A stretch of 64,000 nucleotides of DNA from Beijerinckiaceae bacterium (GCA_027532775.1 JAPZTO010000003.1:1-64000); one strand, 5' to 3'. Positions 24,454 to 33,446 are shown, counted from the stretch's first letter. Notes: generated by a model not told the origin, from the sequence alone. Numbers and translations are program-made.

Positions 24454-25992
24454 TCAGCCGACGCGGCTGCGCGGCAAGGCAGCCATTTTCTCGCGGCGGC
24501 GGACGGAGGACGAGGCGATTCCGAGGCCTTCGCGGTACTTGGCCACGGTGCGCCGGGCAATATCGATGCCCATATCGCGCAGCTTGTCGACAATCGCGTC
24601 ATCGGAGAGCACGGACTGCGCCTCCTCCTGATCGATCAGTTGCTTGATCCGGTACCGCACGGCCTCGGAGGAAACCGAGGCGCCGCCATCGGAAGAAGCG
24701 ATCGCCGTGGTAAAGAAATACTTCATTTCGAACAGGCCGCGCGGCGTCGACATGAACTTGTTGGCGGTTACCCGGCTGATGGTCGATTCGTGCAGCGACA
24801 CGGCATCCGCGATCATCTTCAGGTTGAGGGGCCGGAGATGGGCGACACCGTAGGTGAAGAAGGCATCCTGCTGCCGGACGATCTCGCTGGCGACCTTAAG
24901 GATGGTGCGGGCGCGCTGCTCGAGACTGCGGACAATCCAGTTGGCGTTGGTCCAGGCCTCGTCGATGAAAGCCCTCACTTCCTTCTCCGCGCCCTTGCCG
25001 GCCACGCGGGCATAGAAGGTCTTGTTGGCAACGACGCGGGGCAGCGCATCGGAATTCAGGTCAACCTGCCAGCCGCCATCCGGTGTCGCGCGGACAAATA
25101 CATCCGGCGTGACCGGATCGACCGGGTTGGCGCCGAAGATCAGGCCCGGCTTTGGATCTAGACGGCGGATCTCGGCGATCATGTCCGCGAGGTCCTCCTC
25201 GTCGACGCCGCAGACGCGCCGGAGCTGGCCGAATTCACGCTTGGCCAGAAGGTCGAGATGGTCGACCAGAGCCGCCATGGCGGGGTCCAGCCGGTCCTTC
25301 TCGCGCAGCTGGATCCGGAGGCATTCGGCGAGATTGCGCGCCCCGACACCGACCGGATCGAAGCCCTGCACGATTTCAAGGGCAAGCTGGCAGCGCGATT
25401 CGGGCACGCCGAGCCGCTGGCTGATATCGGCAAGCGATTCGAGCAGGTAGCCGGTCTGGTCGATCTGGTCGATCATCTGCGCCGCGATCACGCGGGTCAG
25501 GTCGTCGGTGTCGGTGCAGCCGAGCTGGTTCTCGAGATGCTGATGCAGGGTCGTTGCACTGGCGCAATAGGCCTCGAGATTATGGTCGGCATCATCCAGC
25601 GAAGCCCCCTTGCCGCTGCCGCCGGACAGGTTCCAGAAGGGGGAATCGGGCTGGGGCAAAGCCTGGTCGGGCACGGCCTCGTCGGGGAAGGCGTTCTCGA
25701 AATCGGTTCCGGTCTCGCGTTCAAGCGTGGCGCGGTCGGCGGGAAGGTCCTCGCGGGCCCAGTCCCCCGGCTCGGCCGTCATCGCGGTCGAATCCGGCCG
25801 CTCCTCCTGGTTGATCGGCGCCTCTTCGGCCCGGGCGTCCCGTTCGAGCAGCGGGTTCTTCTCGAGTTCGGCCTCGACATAATCCTGCAGCTCGACGGTG
25901 GAGAACTGCAGGAGCTTGATCGCCTGCAGCAGCTGCGGCGTCATGACCAGAGACTGGCTCTGGCGCATCATCAGTTTTTGACTGATCGACAT
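24454..25992 (-). CDS. rpoN: RNA polymerase sigma-54 factor RpoN
   Basis: 512 aa. Directs transcription from -24/-12 promoters together with enhancer-binding activators. Region I is Gln/Leu-rich (QKLMMRQSQSLVMTPQLLQAIKLLQFS), followed by an acidic region II and the core-binding domain. The HTH is SLHESTISRVTANKF. The RpoN box near the C-terminus is ARRTVAKYREGLGI. The length is normal for alphaproteobacteria. It lies between lptB and hpf as in other Hyphomicrobiales. A 169-bp gap upstream should hold its promoter. Confidence 0.98.
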   Translation of the reverse strand: MSISQKLMMRQSQSLVMTPQLLQAIKLLQFSTVELQDYVEAELEKNPLLERDARAEEAPINQEERPDSTAMTAEPGDWAREDLPADRATLERETGTDFENAFPDEAVPDQALPQPDSPFWNLSGGSGKGASLDDADHNLEAYCASATTLHQHLENQLGCTDTDDLTRVIAAQMIDQIDQTGYLLESLADISQRLGVPESRCQLALEIVQGFDPVGVGARNLAECLRIQLREKDRLDPAMAALVDHLDLLAKREFGQLRRVCGVDEEDLADMIAEIRRLDPKPGLIFGANPVDPVTPDVFVRATPDGGWQVDLNSDALPRVVANKTFYARVAGKGAEKEVRAFIDEAWTNANWIVRSLEQRARTILKVASEIVRQQDAFFTYGVAHLRPLNLKMIADAVSLHESTISRVTANKFMSTPRGLFEMKYFFTTAIASSDGGASVSSEAVRYRIKQLIDQEEAQSVLSDDAIVDKLRDMGIDIARRTVAKYREGLGIASSSVRRREKMAALPRSRVG

Positions 25993-26161
25993 CCCGCTTT
26001 ACCGCCTGCCTGTCCCTGTCGTGCGCCGCATCGAATCGACGCGCCTTCGTGATCGGCACAGATATTGCACACTCGCTTGTGCCTTCGTGAAGTGCAAGCG
26101 CGAAGTTGGGTTAATGCTGCACTGCGTCAAGGCATCGCTGCCGGTGCCGCTTGAATTGCCG

Positions 26162-27025
26162 CTAGAGGCGGAAATCCTCGCCAAGATAGAGGCGGCGGAC
26201 ATCCGGTGAGGCGATGATCTCGTCGGGCGTGCCTTCCATCAGCACCTGGCCGGAATGGATGATATAGGCGCGGTCGATCAGGCTCAGGGTCTCGCGGACA
26301 TTATGGTCGGTGATCAGCACGCCGATGCCGCGCGCCTTGAGATGGAGCACGAGGTCCTGGATATCGCCGACGGCGATGGGGTCAATCCCCGCAAAGGGCT
26401 CGTCCAGCAGCATGAAATTCGGCCGGCCGGCGAGCGCGCGGGCAATCTCGCAGCGCCGCCTCTCGCCGCCCGACAGGGCAATCGATGGCGATTTCCGCAG
26501 ACGGGTGATCGAGAATTCATCGAGCAGCGCGTCGAGCTGCTCCTCGCGCTTGCGGCGATCCGGCTCGACCATCTCGAGCACGGCACGGATATTGTCCTCG
26601 ACGGTCAGGCCGCGGAAGATCGAGGCTTCCTGCGGCAGATAGCCGATGCCGAGCCGCGCGCGCCGATACATCGGCAGGCGGGTGATGTCGAACCCGTCAA
26701 GCTGGATCTGGCCCTGATCCGCCGGGACAAGGCCGGTGATCATGTAGAAGACGGTGGTCTTCCCGGCGCCGTTGGGGCCCAGGAGGCCAACAGCCTCACC
26801 CCGGCGAACATTGAGGCTGACATCGCGGACGACCTGCCGCTTGCCATAGCTCTTGCCAAGGGAATAGGCCGCCAGCATGGCCTCGCCGGGGTCGCGGCCA
26901 GATTCATCGACCCGCCGCGGCAGCCGGGCGCCACGGATGGTCGGGGCTGCCGGCATGGCGGGCGCCGCCGGACGCGCCGCATCCTCAGCCGTGCTCCGCC
27001 CTCGCTTCAGCCACCTGCCCAGCAC
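26162..27025 (-). CDS. lptB: LPS export ABC transporter ATP-binding protein LptB
   Basis: 287 aa with a GTG start at 27023-27025. ATPase of the LptB2FGC complex that extracts LPS from the inner membrane. Walker [11 protein letters not shown]-loop [11 protein letters not shown], signature [15 protein letters not shown], Walker [13 protein letters not shown], and H-loop TDHNVRETL, which is typical of LptB. Residues 1-49 are a Pro/Ala/Arg-rich extension before [14 protein letters not shown]. An ATG at 26876-26878 would give a compact 238-aa protein of the standard LptB length, so the start is uncertain. It belongs to the lptC-lptA-lptB run. Confidence 0.95.
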   Translation of the reverse strand: MLGRWLKRGRSTAEDAARPAAPAMPAAPTIRGARLPRRVDESGRDPGEAMLAAYSLGKSYGKRQVVRDVSLNVRRGEAVGLLGPNGAGKTTVFYMITGLVPADQGQIQLDGFDITRLPMYRRARLGIGYLPQEASIFRGLTVEDNIRAVLEMVEPDRRKREEQLDALLDEFSITRLRKSPSIALSGGERRRCEIARALAGRPNFMLLDEPFAGIDPIAVGDIQDLVLHLKARGIGVLITDHNVRETLSLIDRAYIIHSGQVLMEGTPDEIIASPDVRRLYLGEDFRL

Positions 27026-27102
27026 GCCTTGCCCCTGTTAACCCCTGCCGCCCGATTGCCTGCTTATGCCGGTCTTCGAGGGGCCGTGGCAATGCCCCTG
27101 TC

Positions 27103-27711
27103 TCAGTTCGTCCGCGGGCCGCATTCGCCCGCCGCCTTTTTCTTGTCGTCGCTTCCCGGTGTGAAGACACCCTGGACGCGGCCTTTCGCCCCGGCATCGA
27201 CGGTCGCGCGCCCGGTCTTGACGTCATAGACCGCGCGCTCGCCGCGCTGGACATTGTCACAATCGGAAATGATGACATTGCCGGTCAGGGTCACGGTTTC
27301 GGCCTGGGCATCATAGGTCATGAACTTGCCGGTTGCGGCCTGCGTGCCCGAACTGACGCTGACCGGGCCTTCGAAATCGATCTTGCGGATCGAATTCTGG
27401 CCGGCCGGCGCAGCCTGGCTGCTACCGCCCGCATTCTTGTTGGTGATGTAATGGACAATCATCGAGGACGAGCGAACCGTCGTCTGGCCCTGCACGACCA
27501 CGACATCGCCGGAATAGACCGCGCGGTTCTCCTTGTCGAAAACCTCGAGGCGATTGGAATCGATCTTGATCGGCTCCTTCGAGCTGGAGCCGAACCCGGC
27601 GAAGGGTGCGCCGGTGCCGCTCTTGGCCTTCTGCGCCAAAGCAGGGGTGGCGGCTGCGATCAGCATCACGGCCGCGCCGAGGGCCGCCTTGCGAAACATG
27701 TCGATCATCAT
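27103..27711 (-). CDS. lptA: LPS transport periplasmic protein LptA
   Basis: 202 aa. Periplasmic beta-jellyroll bridge that carries LPS from LptC to the outer-membrane LptDE. The signal peptide is MFRKAALGAAVMLIAAATP-ALA (M5 is an alternative start). The OstA-like core has PIKIDSNRLEVFDKENRAVYSGDVVVVQG, IRKIDFEGPVSV and LTGNVIISDCDNVQRGERAVYDVKTGRA. The C-terminal tail is charged. It overlaps lptC by 4 bp (27708-27711). lptB follows after 77 bp. Confidence 0.95.
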   Translation of the reverse strand: MMIDMFRKAALGAAVMLIAAATPALAQKAKSGTGAPFAGFGSSSKEPIKIDSNRLEVFDKENRAVYSGDVVVVQGQTTVRSSSMIVHYITNKNAGGSSQAAPAGQNSIRKIDFEGPVSVSSGTQAATGKFMTYDAQAETVTLTGNVIISDCDNVQRGERAVYDVKTGRATVDAGAKGRVQGVFTPGSDDKKKAAGECGPRTN

Positions 27712-28475
27712 GGATCCTTGCCGGGCGCGGAGGCGCCGGTCTCCTGCTTGTCCGGCCCGGACGAGGAACCGGGATTGACGAAGATGCTGCGGACGCGGCC
27801 TTCGAAGACGAGCTTGCGTCCGTTCTCGTGCACCTGCATGCGGTCGGCCGCGACATCGCCCTGGTTGGTCTTCACCTCGACTGGCTTGTCGGTAACAATC
27901 AGCCCCGAGCGGAAATCGATCTGCGCATCCTTGAGGCGCGCATCCATGCCGGTTTCGGTGCGGACCGAGACCCCGCCATCGACATCGAGCTTCTCGCCCT
28001 TGCTGTCATAGGTGCCGCGTGCGCCGGCGAGATCGGCCCAGCCTTCCTTGCCGGTCTGCATCCGGGCCTTGAGGCCGTCGAGCTCGACCATGTTCGGGGA
28101 CTTGATATCCTGCGTGGCGGTAGCGGCGTTCAGCTCATAGGAGCTGCCGTCGCGCTTGAAGCCGGACAGGCGCGGCTTCTCCATCACGATCTTGCGGCCC
28201 TGGATGCCGACCGTGTCGGTCGACACATCGGGAACAGCGAGGATGCCGGCTACCGTCCGGACCACCAGGAAAACGATCGTCGCGAGGGCGAGAACCGGAA
28301 TCGTGCGGCGCCAGAACCGGACATGGCGGGAATGGCGTGCCGCGGCGCGGAAGGCGGGGTGATCCTGCAGATGCGGCGGCAGATCGGCATCGACAGCCGG
28401 CGCAAACCATTGGCCGAACCGGCCCGGCTCCCGTCCTGTCCTTATGCCGCCCGTCATGGCCATGGTCTGCTGCAA
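27708..28475 (-). CDS. lptC: LPS export system protein LptC
   Basis: 255 aa. Bitopic inner-membrane protein of the LPS exporter. The cytosolic N-terminus is about 55 residues, longer than in E. coli, which is common in alphaproteobacteria. There is one TM helix (RRTIPVLALATIVFLVVR, about 55-75). A periplasmic LptC/OstA beta fold follows (KIVMEKPRLSGFKRDGSSYEL, GVSVRTETGMDARLKDAQIDFRSG, NGRKLVFEGRVRSIF). The C-terminal 20 residues are polar and disordered. First gene of lptC-lptA-lptB; it lies 66 bp downstream of the RNase D-like gene on the same strand. Confidence 0.93.
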   Translation of the reverse strand: MQQTMAMTGGIRTGREPGRFGQWFAPAVDADLPPHLQDHPAFRAAARHSRHVRFWRRTIPVLALATIVFLVVRTVAGILAVPDVSTDTVGIQGRKIVMEKPRLSGFKRDGSSYELNAATATQDIKSPNMVELDGLKARMQTGKEGWADLAGARGTYDSKGEKLDVDGGVSVRTETGMDARLKDAQIDFRSGLIVTDKPVEVKTNQGDVAADRMQVHENGRKLVFEGRVRSIFVNPGSSSGPDKQETGASAPGKDP

Positions 28476-28541
28476 TCCTTCACATGGTGCCGTTGCCTGA
28501 GGATATGAGGAACAAACACGCCAATTTCTTGTCGGCCCGCC

Positions 28542-29156
28542 TCAGCTATGCGCGAAGATATCCGTTTCCGGCCAGCCATCCAGATCCAGCTGTGACCGGG
28601 TCGGGAGAAAGTCGAAGCAGGATTGCGCCAGAGCCGTGCGATTCTCCCGCGCCAGCATCATGTCGAATTTCGCCTTGAGGCCGTGGAGATAGAGCACATC
28701 CGAAGCGGCATAGGCCAGCTGCGCATCGGTCAGCGTTTCCGCGGCCCAGTCGGAGGATTGCTGCTGCTTGGACAATTCGACGCCGAGCAGTTCGCGGGTA
28801 ATGTCCTTCAGGCCATGCCGGTCGGTATAGGTGCGCGTCAGGCGCGAGGCGACCTTGGTGCAATAGACCGGAGAAGGCATCACCCCGAAGGTCAGGCGGA
28901 GAACCGCCAGATCGAATCGCGCGAAATGGAAGAGCTTCAACGTGCGCGGATCCGACAGCATCGCGACAAGGTTGGGGGCCGATTTCTGCCCCGGCGCGAT
29001 CTGGATCACATCGGCGGTGCCATCGCCGGTGGAGAGCTGGACCACGCAGAGCCGGTCACGATGCGGCACGAGGCCGAGCGTCTCGGTATCGATCGCCACG
29101 ACGGCGCCGGAAGGGATGGGCTTGGCAAGGTCGCCGCGATGCACGCGAATGGTCAT
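28542..29156 (-). CDS. RNase D-like 3'-5' exonuclease (short form)
   Basis: 204 aa. DEDDy exonuclease fold. Exo I is AIDTETLGL with D23 and E25, Exo II is FHFARFDLAVL, and Exo III is YAASDVLYL (Y-x3-D). It consists of the catalytic domain only. E. coli RNase D has two further HRDC domains (about 375 aa), absent here. It is probably an RNA 3'-processing enzyme, but the substrate is not known. The start ATG is at 29154-29156, and it precedes lptC on the same strand. Confidence 0.9.
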   Translation of the reverse strand: MTIRVHRGDLAKPIPSGAVVAIDTETLGLVPHRDRLCVVQLSTGDGTADVIQIAPGQKSAPNLVAMLSDPRTLKLFHFARFDLAVLRLTFGVMPSPVYCTKVASRLTRTYTDRHGLKDITRELLGVELSKQQQSSDWAAETLTDAQLAYAASDVLYLHGLKAKFDMMLARENRTALAQSCFDFLPTRSQLDLDGWPETDIFAHS

Positions 29157-29257
29157 CTTTGATATTCCAGGGGGATGCAGGACAGGGGATAGCTGTCCTT
29201 AGTTGAAAATCCCTTCCTTGCCAAATTGCAGGAGCCAGAACCCGATCCCCAAAGTGA

Positions 29258-29313
29258 CATTGCATCTATGCAATGGATTATCCGGGAGATCGGACTATAT
29301 ATGCGTCAACGCA
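29258..29313. promoter_or_regulatory. Two palindromes in the ring-cleaving dioxygenase promoter
   Basis: First: CATTGCAT-CT-ATGCAATG (29258-29275), perfect 8-bp arms. Second: TGCGT-CA-ACGCA (29302-29313), perfect 5-bp arms. They are 26 bp apart, 33-88 bp upstream of the ATG at 29346, and flank a TATATA (29296-29301) that could be a -10. The layout fits a dimeric repressor such as a MarR-type regulator, but none is encoded nearby. Confidence 0.55.
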
Positions 29314-29345
29314 ATGAATACGGGGTCATCCCCCAGGAGTTCCCG

Positions 29346-30293
29346 ATGCAACTGCATGGTATCCACCACCTCACGGCCATCACGGCCGATGCCCGGGCCA
29401 ATTACCGCTTCTATACCGAGGTTCTCGGGCTGCGGCTTGTGAAGAAGACCGTCAACCAGGACGATGTCTCGGCCTATCACCTGTTCTATGCCGATGGCGA
29501 GGCCACGCCCGGCACCGACCTGACCTTCTTCGAATGGCCCGTTCCGCCGGAACGGCGCGGCACGCATTCGATCACGCGGACCGGCTTCCGTGTCACCGAC
29601 GAGGCGAGCCTTGCCTATTGGCAGGCCCGGTTCGAGGCGCACAAGGTCCGGCATGGCGCGATCCATGTGCTTGACGGGCGCGCCTCGCTCGATTTCGAGG
29701 ATCACGAAGGCCAGCGCTTCCGCCTCGTCGTGGATGGCGGCGTCGGCGAGGCCTTCCCGTGGTCGAAGAGCCCGGTCCCGGCCGAGCACCAGATCCGTGG
29801 TCTCGGCCCGATCGAGATCAGCGTGCCGGACATCACGCCGACCGAGCGTTTCCTGACGCTGCTCTACGAGATGCGGCGGGAGCGGAGCTATGCCCGGACG
29901 GACGGGACCGAGGTCGTGGTCTTCGCGATGGGCGAAGGCGGGCCGGATGCGGAATTCCACGTCGCGATCGAACCGGGCGCGCCGACCGCCCGGCAGGGCG
30001 CCGGCGGGGTGCATCACGTGGCCTTCCGGGCACGCGACGAGCAGGAATATGCCTACTGGGTCGACCGCTACAAGCAGCTCGGGCTGCCGTCCTCGGGGCC
30101 TGTGGACCGGTTCTATTTCCGCTCGCTCTACGTGCGGGAGCCCAACGGCATCCTGATCGAGATCGCGACGGACGGCCCGGGCTTCGCGACGGACGAGCCG
30201 AAGGAAAGCATGGGCGAGGCGCTCTCCCTGCCGCCTTTCCTCGAAAAAAAGCGCGTCGAAATCGAGCGCAACCTCAAGCCGATCAGCGCCTGA
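29346..30293 (+). CDS. Ring-cleaving dioxygenase (vicinal oxygen chelate family)
   Basis: 315 aa from the ATG at 29346 (SD caggag); the longer frame upstream crosses the palindromic promoter and is rejected. Two glyoxalase/VOC modules are present: residues 1-140 start MQLHGIHHLTAITADARANYRFY, and about 150-290 contain GGVHHVAFRARDE. Candidate Fe(II) ligands are the His in IHHLT, the His in VHHVAF and the Glu in EPNGILIEIATDG. The family includes hydroquinone-type dioxygenases such as MhqO/PcpA-like proteins. The exact substrate is unknown. Its stop is 4 bp from that of the convergent pcaB gene, so it lies beside an aromatic-catabolism operon. Confidence 0.88.
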   Translation: MQLHGIHHLTAITADARANYRFYTEVLGLRLVKKTVNQDDVSAYHLFYADGEATPGTDLTFFEWPVPPERRGTHSITRTGFRVTDEASLAYWQARFEAHKVRHGAIHVLDGRASLDFEDHEGQRFRLVVDGGVGEAFPWSKSPVPAEHQIRGLGPIEISVPDITPTERFLTLLYEMRRERSYARTDGTEVVVFAMGEGGPDAEFHVAIEPGAPTARQGAGGVHHVAFRARDEQEYAYWVDRYKQLGLPSSGPVDRFYFRSLYVREPNGILIEIATDGPGFATDEPKESMGEALSLPPFLEKKRVEIERNLKPISA

Positions 30294-30296
30294 GGT

Positions 30297-31619
30297 TCAG
30301 GTGTCGAGGCCGGCGAGGATCCTGTCGATCAGCATCCTCGCCGGCTCGAGCTGGTTCAGCGGGTTCCGCAGGGCTTCCCAGTCAACCGAGACCGGCGAAC
30401 GTTCCTCCAGGACCGCCAGCAGCGGGCGTGTATCCTGGGCCATGGCCTGGATCCCCTCCCGCACGATCGCAGCCGCCTGGTTCCTGTCCGAGGCCGCCGC
30501 CAGCGCAAAGGTCGCGGCTTCCGCCATGACCAGCTCGCGGGTGGCCGCCAGATTGGCCGCCATGCGACCGGTATCGACGCGGAGCCTCGCTATTGCTTCC
30601 TGTGCGAGGCGAAGGGCGGCGCCGGTCGTTGCCATCAGGGGCGGCAAGGTCAGCCATTCCAATGTCCAGGCAGCGCCATCGCGCTCGGTGGCGTGAAGGG
30701 CGGCCTGGGGCAGGCCCGACCCTTGCCCGGCCGCTGCCCGTCCGAGTGCCACAAGCACCTCGGCGATCACCGGGTTCTGCTTCTGCGGCAGGGTGGAGGA
30801 ACCGCCCGCGCCCTCGAATCCGAGTTCGCCGACTTCCGATTGCGCGAGACTGACGAGATCAGCGCCGATCCGCCCGATCGAGGTCGCGACCAGCACCAGC
30901 AAAAGGCCGAATTCGACGAGCCTGTCGCGGCCGCCATGCCAGGGTTCGGCGCGGCCGAGGCCGAGATCATCGGCGAGGGCATCCATGATCTCCAGCCCGC
31001 GTGGCCCGAAAGCGGAGAGATTGCCGGCCGCACCGCCGAGCTGGACCACCAGCAGCCGTGGCCGGATTTCGCTGAGGCGCTGGCGATGGCGCTGGAGCGG
31101 CTGCAGCCAGTTCGCCACGCGGAGGCCGAACAGGGTCGGCGCGGCGATCTGGGTCCGCGTCCGGGCAAGGCAAGGGGTTTCGCGGTGGGCACGGGCCAGC
31201 TCGGCGAGTGCGAGGACGAGGCCTTCAAGGCGCGAATCGAACAGGTCGATCACGGCGCGCAGCCGCAGCACGAGGGCGAGATCGGCGATATCCTGCGAAG
31301 TCGCGCCCCAATGGAGCCAGGGCGCGAGGTCCGGGTCGATCTGCTTGCGCAAAGCCGCCACGAGGCCCGGCGCCACGACACCATCGCGGGCGGTGGCGGC
31401 GCGGAGATCGCCGGGATCGATCATGACCCGGTCGAGCGCAGCCTCCAGCGCGAGAGCCGCCTCGGCGGGGATCATCCCCGCCTTGCCCTGCACGCGGGCC
31501 AGGGCCTTCTCGGCCGCGATCATCGCGCCAATCTCGGCGGCATCGCTCAGCAGCGGCTGCAGCTCGGCATCGTCGAAGAGATCGCCATACAAGGCCGATT
31601 CAAGGGTGTGGATGGCCAT
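30297..31619 (-). CDS. pcaB: 3-carboxy-cis,cis-muconate cycloisomerase PcaB
   Basis: 440 aa. Converts 3-carboxy-cis,cis-muconate to 4-carboxymuconolactone (beta-ketoadipate pathway). Fumarase/aspartase superfamily. The signature is GGSSTLPQKQNPV (family GSSxMPxKxNP), with HWGATSQDIADLA and CLARTRTQIAAPTLFG. Length matches PcaB without the C-terminal extension found in some. Last gene of pcaC-H-G-B, 38 bp after pcaG. Its final codons contain a strong 12-bp inverted repeat (30309-30320/30334-30345) that could terminate the convergent dioxygenase transcript. Confidence 0.95.
   Translation of the reverse strand: MAIHTLESALYGDLFDDAELQPLLSDAAEIGAMIAAEKALARVQGKAGMIPAEAALALEAALDRVMIDPGDLRAATARDGVVAPGLVAALRKQIDPDLAPWLHWGATSQDIADLALVLRLRAVIDLFDSRLEGLVLALAELARAHRETPCLARTRTQIAAPTLFGLRVANWLQPLQRHRQRLSEIRPRLLVVQLGGAAGNLSAFGPRGLEIMDALADDLGLGRAEPWHGGRDRLVEFGLLLVLVATSIGRIGADLVSLAQSEVGELGFEGAGGSSTLPQKQNPVIAEVLVALGRAAAGQGSGLPQAALHATERDGAAWTLEWLTLPPLMATTGAALRLAQEAIARLRVDTGRMAANLAATRELVMAEAATFALAAASDRNQAAAIVREGIQAMAQDTRPLLAVLEERSPVSVDWEALRNPLNQLEPARMLIDRILAGLDT
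30309..30345. repeat. 12-bp stem hairpin inside the 3' end of pcaB, just past the dioxygenase stop
   Basis: Perfect arms GCCGGCGAGGAT (30309-30320) and ATCCTCGCCGGC (30334-30345) with a 13-nt loop. The hairpin starts 15 bp after the dioxygenase stop and lies within the last codons of pcaB. It could end or stabilise the dioxygenase transcript. No T-tract, so terminator function is only inferred. Confidence 0.4.
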
Positions 31620-31657
31620 CCGGATCCGTCCTCCGCCGGGATACTCGATCGACCCGG

Positions 31658-32227
31658 TTACATGTCGAAGAAGACGGTTTCATTCTCTCCCTGAAGCCGG
31701 ATGTCAAAGCGATACTGGCCCGGCCCCTGTTTCGCAGCCACCAAAGTGGCGCGGCGGGCGGCCGAATCCACCCGCTGGAGCGCCGGATCGGCAGCGTGGA
31801 GCGCCAAATCCTCCGGGAAATACATCCGCGTATGCAGGTGGATGTTGATGCCGCGGGCGAAGACCAGCAGGCTGCAATGCGGGGCCTGGTTCTGCCCGTT
31901 GCGCCAGGGCAGGGCCGGCGGCCGGATCGTTTCGAACCGGTAGAGGCCGGTCTCGGAATCGGCGCCGGCGCGGCCCCAGAGGCCTTTTGCGCCAAGCTCG
32001 CCGCGGGCGTTGCACTGCCACAGTTCGATCAAGGCATCCTTGACCGGGTTGCCGAGCCCGTCATGGACGATTCCCTCAATGACGATCCGCTCACCCTCGG
32101 CCGCGATGACATTCAGCGCCTCGTTATGGCGCATGGCCAAGCCGGCCTGGGCGGGCAGCAGGCCGATATGGACATAGGGGCCGGCGGTCTGGGACGGGGT
32201 TTCCTTGAGATAGTTGACCGGCATCAC
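31658..32227 (-). CDS. pcaG: Protocatechuate 3,4-dioxygenase alpha subunit PcaG
   Basis: 189 aa. Non-catalytic-iron subunit of the intradiol dioxygenase that opens protocatechuate to 3-carboxy-cis,cis-muconate. Family blocks are [55 protein letters not shown] and [26 protein letters not shown]. The alpha subunit matches the beta subunit fold but lacks the full set of iron ligands. It overlaps the pcaH stop by 4 bp, consistent with coupled synthesis of the alpha-beta protomer. Confidence 0.96.
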   Translation of the reverse strand: MMPVNYLKETPSQTAGPYVHIGLLPAQAGLAMRHNEALNVIAAEGERIVIEGIVHDGLGNPVKDALIELWQCNARGELGAKGLWGRAGADSETGLYRFETIRPPALPWRNGQNQAPHCSLLVFARGINIHLHTRMYFPEDLALHAADPALQRVDSAARRATLVAAKQGPGQYRFDIRLQGENETVFFDM

Positions 32228-32952
32228 ATGCCCTCCGGACGGTTCTCGAAGAAGGTCTGCTGGCGCCCGCGCAGGACGATATCAAAACGGTAGACGAGGC
32301 AGTCGAAGGAGCGCATCTCGCCCATATCGAGCCTGGCGACGAGCTGGTCGACAGCGCGGTCATCGCGGATTGTCCGAACAATAGGACAAAGCGGGATCAG
32401 CGGATCGCCCTCGAAATAGAGCTGGGTGATCAGCCTCTGGGCAAAGGCCTCGCCAAAGACCGAGACATGGATATGGGCGGGGCGCCAGTCCGAGCCGTGG
32501 TTCGGCCAGGGATAGGGCCCGGGCTTGATGGTGCGGAAGAAATAGCGGCCGTCATCGTCGCTCATGCAGCGGCCGCAGCCGCCGAAATTCGGATCAAGCG
32601 GCGCGAGGTAGCGGTCATTGCGGTGGCGGTAGCGGCCGCCGGCATTGGCCTGCCAGACTTCGAGCAGGGTGCGCGGCACGGGGCGGCCTGTCTCGTCCAT
32701 CACCCGGCCATGCACGATGATCCGCTCGCCGATCGCCTCGCCCCCGGTGCCGGTTGCGGCGGCGTAGTTGCGGATCAGGTCATTGTCGAGCTCGTGCAGC
32801 ATATCGGCCTTGAAGACGGGGCCGGATTTCTCGGCCGGCCCCTGGTCCAGCGAGAGCAGGGCGCATTTCGGCGAGCGGAGCACCGAGGTCTTGTAGCCGG
32901 GCGTATAGGCCGGCGGGTGCCAACTCCTGTCACGGCGCATGTAATCCGTCAT
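32224..32952 (-). CDS. pcaH: Protocatechuate 3,4-dioxygenase beta subunit PcaH
   Basis: 242 aa. Catalytic subunit carrying the non-haem Fe(III). It has the conserved N-terminal segment [17 protein letters not shown] and the dioxygenase core [25 protein letters not shown], then [17 protein letters not shown]. The iron ligands are expected at Tyr in GGRYRH, Tyr in KPGPYPW and the two His in RPAHIHVSV, all present. Overlaps pcaG by 4 bp; pcaC lies 33 bp upstream. Confidence 0.97.
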   Translation of the reverse strand: MTDYMRRDRSWHPPAYTPGYKTSVLRSPKCALLSLDQGPAEKSGPVFKADMLHELDNDLIRNYAAATGTGGEAIGERIIVHGRVMDETGRPVPRTLLEVWQANAGGRYRHRNDRYLAPLDPNFGGCGRCMSDDDGRYFFRTIKPGPYPWPNHGSDWRPAHIHVSVFGEAFAQRLITQLYFEGDPLIPLCPIVRTIRDDRAVDQLVARLDMGEMRSFDCLVYRFDIVLRGRQQTFFENRPEGM

Positions 32953-32985
32953 GTCGCGTTTCCTGTCGTGTCTCTCCGGCCGGTC

Positions 32986-33372
32986 TCAGGCCGGCCTGGC
33001 TTCCGCCGCCATGGCGGCATAGGTCTGCTTGGCGATCTTGAAGGCGGTGTTGGCGGCAGGGACGCCGGCATAGACCGCGACATGCATCAGCGCCTCGCGG
33101 ATATCCTCCATCGTGGCGCCGGTATTCGCCGTGGCCCGTACATGCATCGCCACCTCGTCATGATGGCCGAGGGCGGCAAGAATCGCGATGGTGATCATCG
33201 AGCGCTCGCGGCGCGTCAGATGGTCGCCCGCCCAGACGGTGCCCCATGCGCCTTCGGTGATGAAATCCTGGAACGGGGCGTCGAATGCGGTCGTGTTGGC
33301 ATTGGCCCGGTCGACATGGGCATCGCCCAGCACGCCCCGGCGGGTTTTCGTCCCGGTTTCTTTTCGGCTCAT
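32986..33372 (-). CDS. pcaC: 4-carboxymuconolactone decarboxylase PcaC
   Basis: 128 aa. Decarboxylates 4-carboxymuconolactone to beta-ketoadipate enol-lactone. The AhpD-like helical fold has RRGVLGDAHVDRANANTTAFDAPFQDFITEGAWGTVW, then LTRRERSMITIAILAALGHHDEVAMHV, then the signature EALMHVAVYAGVPAANTAFKIA. First gene of the pcaCHGB operon. pcaD, pcaQ and pcaIJ/F are not in the window. It is divergent from uraH, and a perfect palindrome (33427-33446) lies 55 bp upstream. Confidence 0.96.
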   Translation of the reverse strand: MSRKETGTKTRRGVLGDAHVDRANANTTAFDAPFQDFITEGAWGTVWAGDHLTRRERSMITIAILAALGHHDEVAMHVRATANTGATMEDIREALMHVAVYAGVPAANTAFKIAKQTYAAMAAEARPA

Positions 33373-33426
33373 TGTGCCCTTCGACTTCTGGCGTTTCTCC
33401 GATGGGCCGGATCATGGCCAGCGCCC

Positions 33427-33446
33427 TCCGGATTTGTAAATCCGGA
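33427..33446. promoter_or_regulatory. Perfect palindrome between pcaC and uraH
   Basis: 20 bp with 9-bp arms (TCCGGATTT-GT-AAATCCGGA) in the 192-bp divergent gap, 55 bp from the pcaC ATG and 119 bp from the uraH ATG. It is the only AT-containing core in an otherwise GC-rich stretch. Likely an operator for the pca operon, the ura operon or both; no regulator gene is adjacent. Confidence 0.55.
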
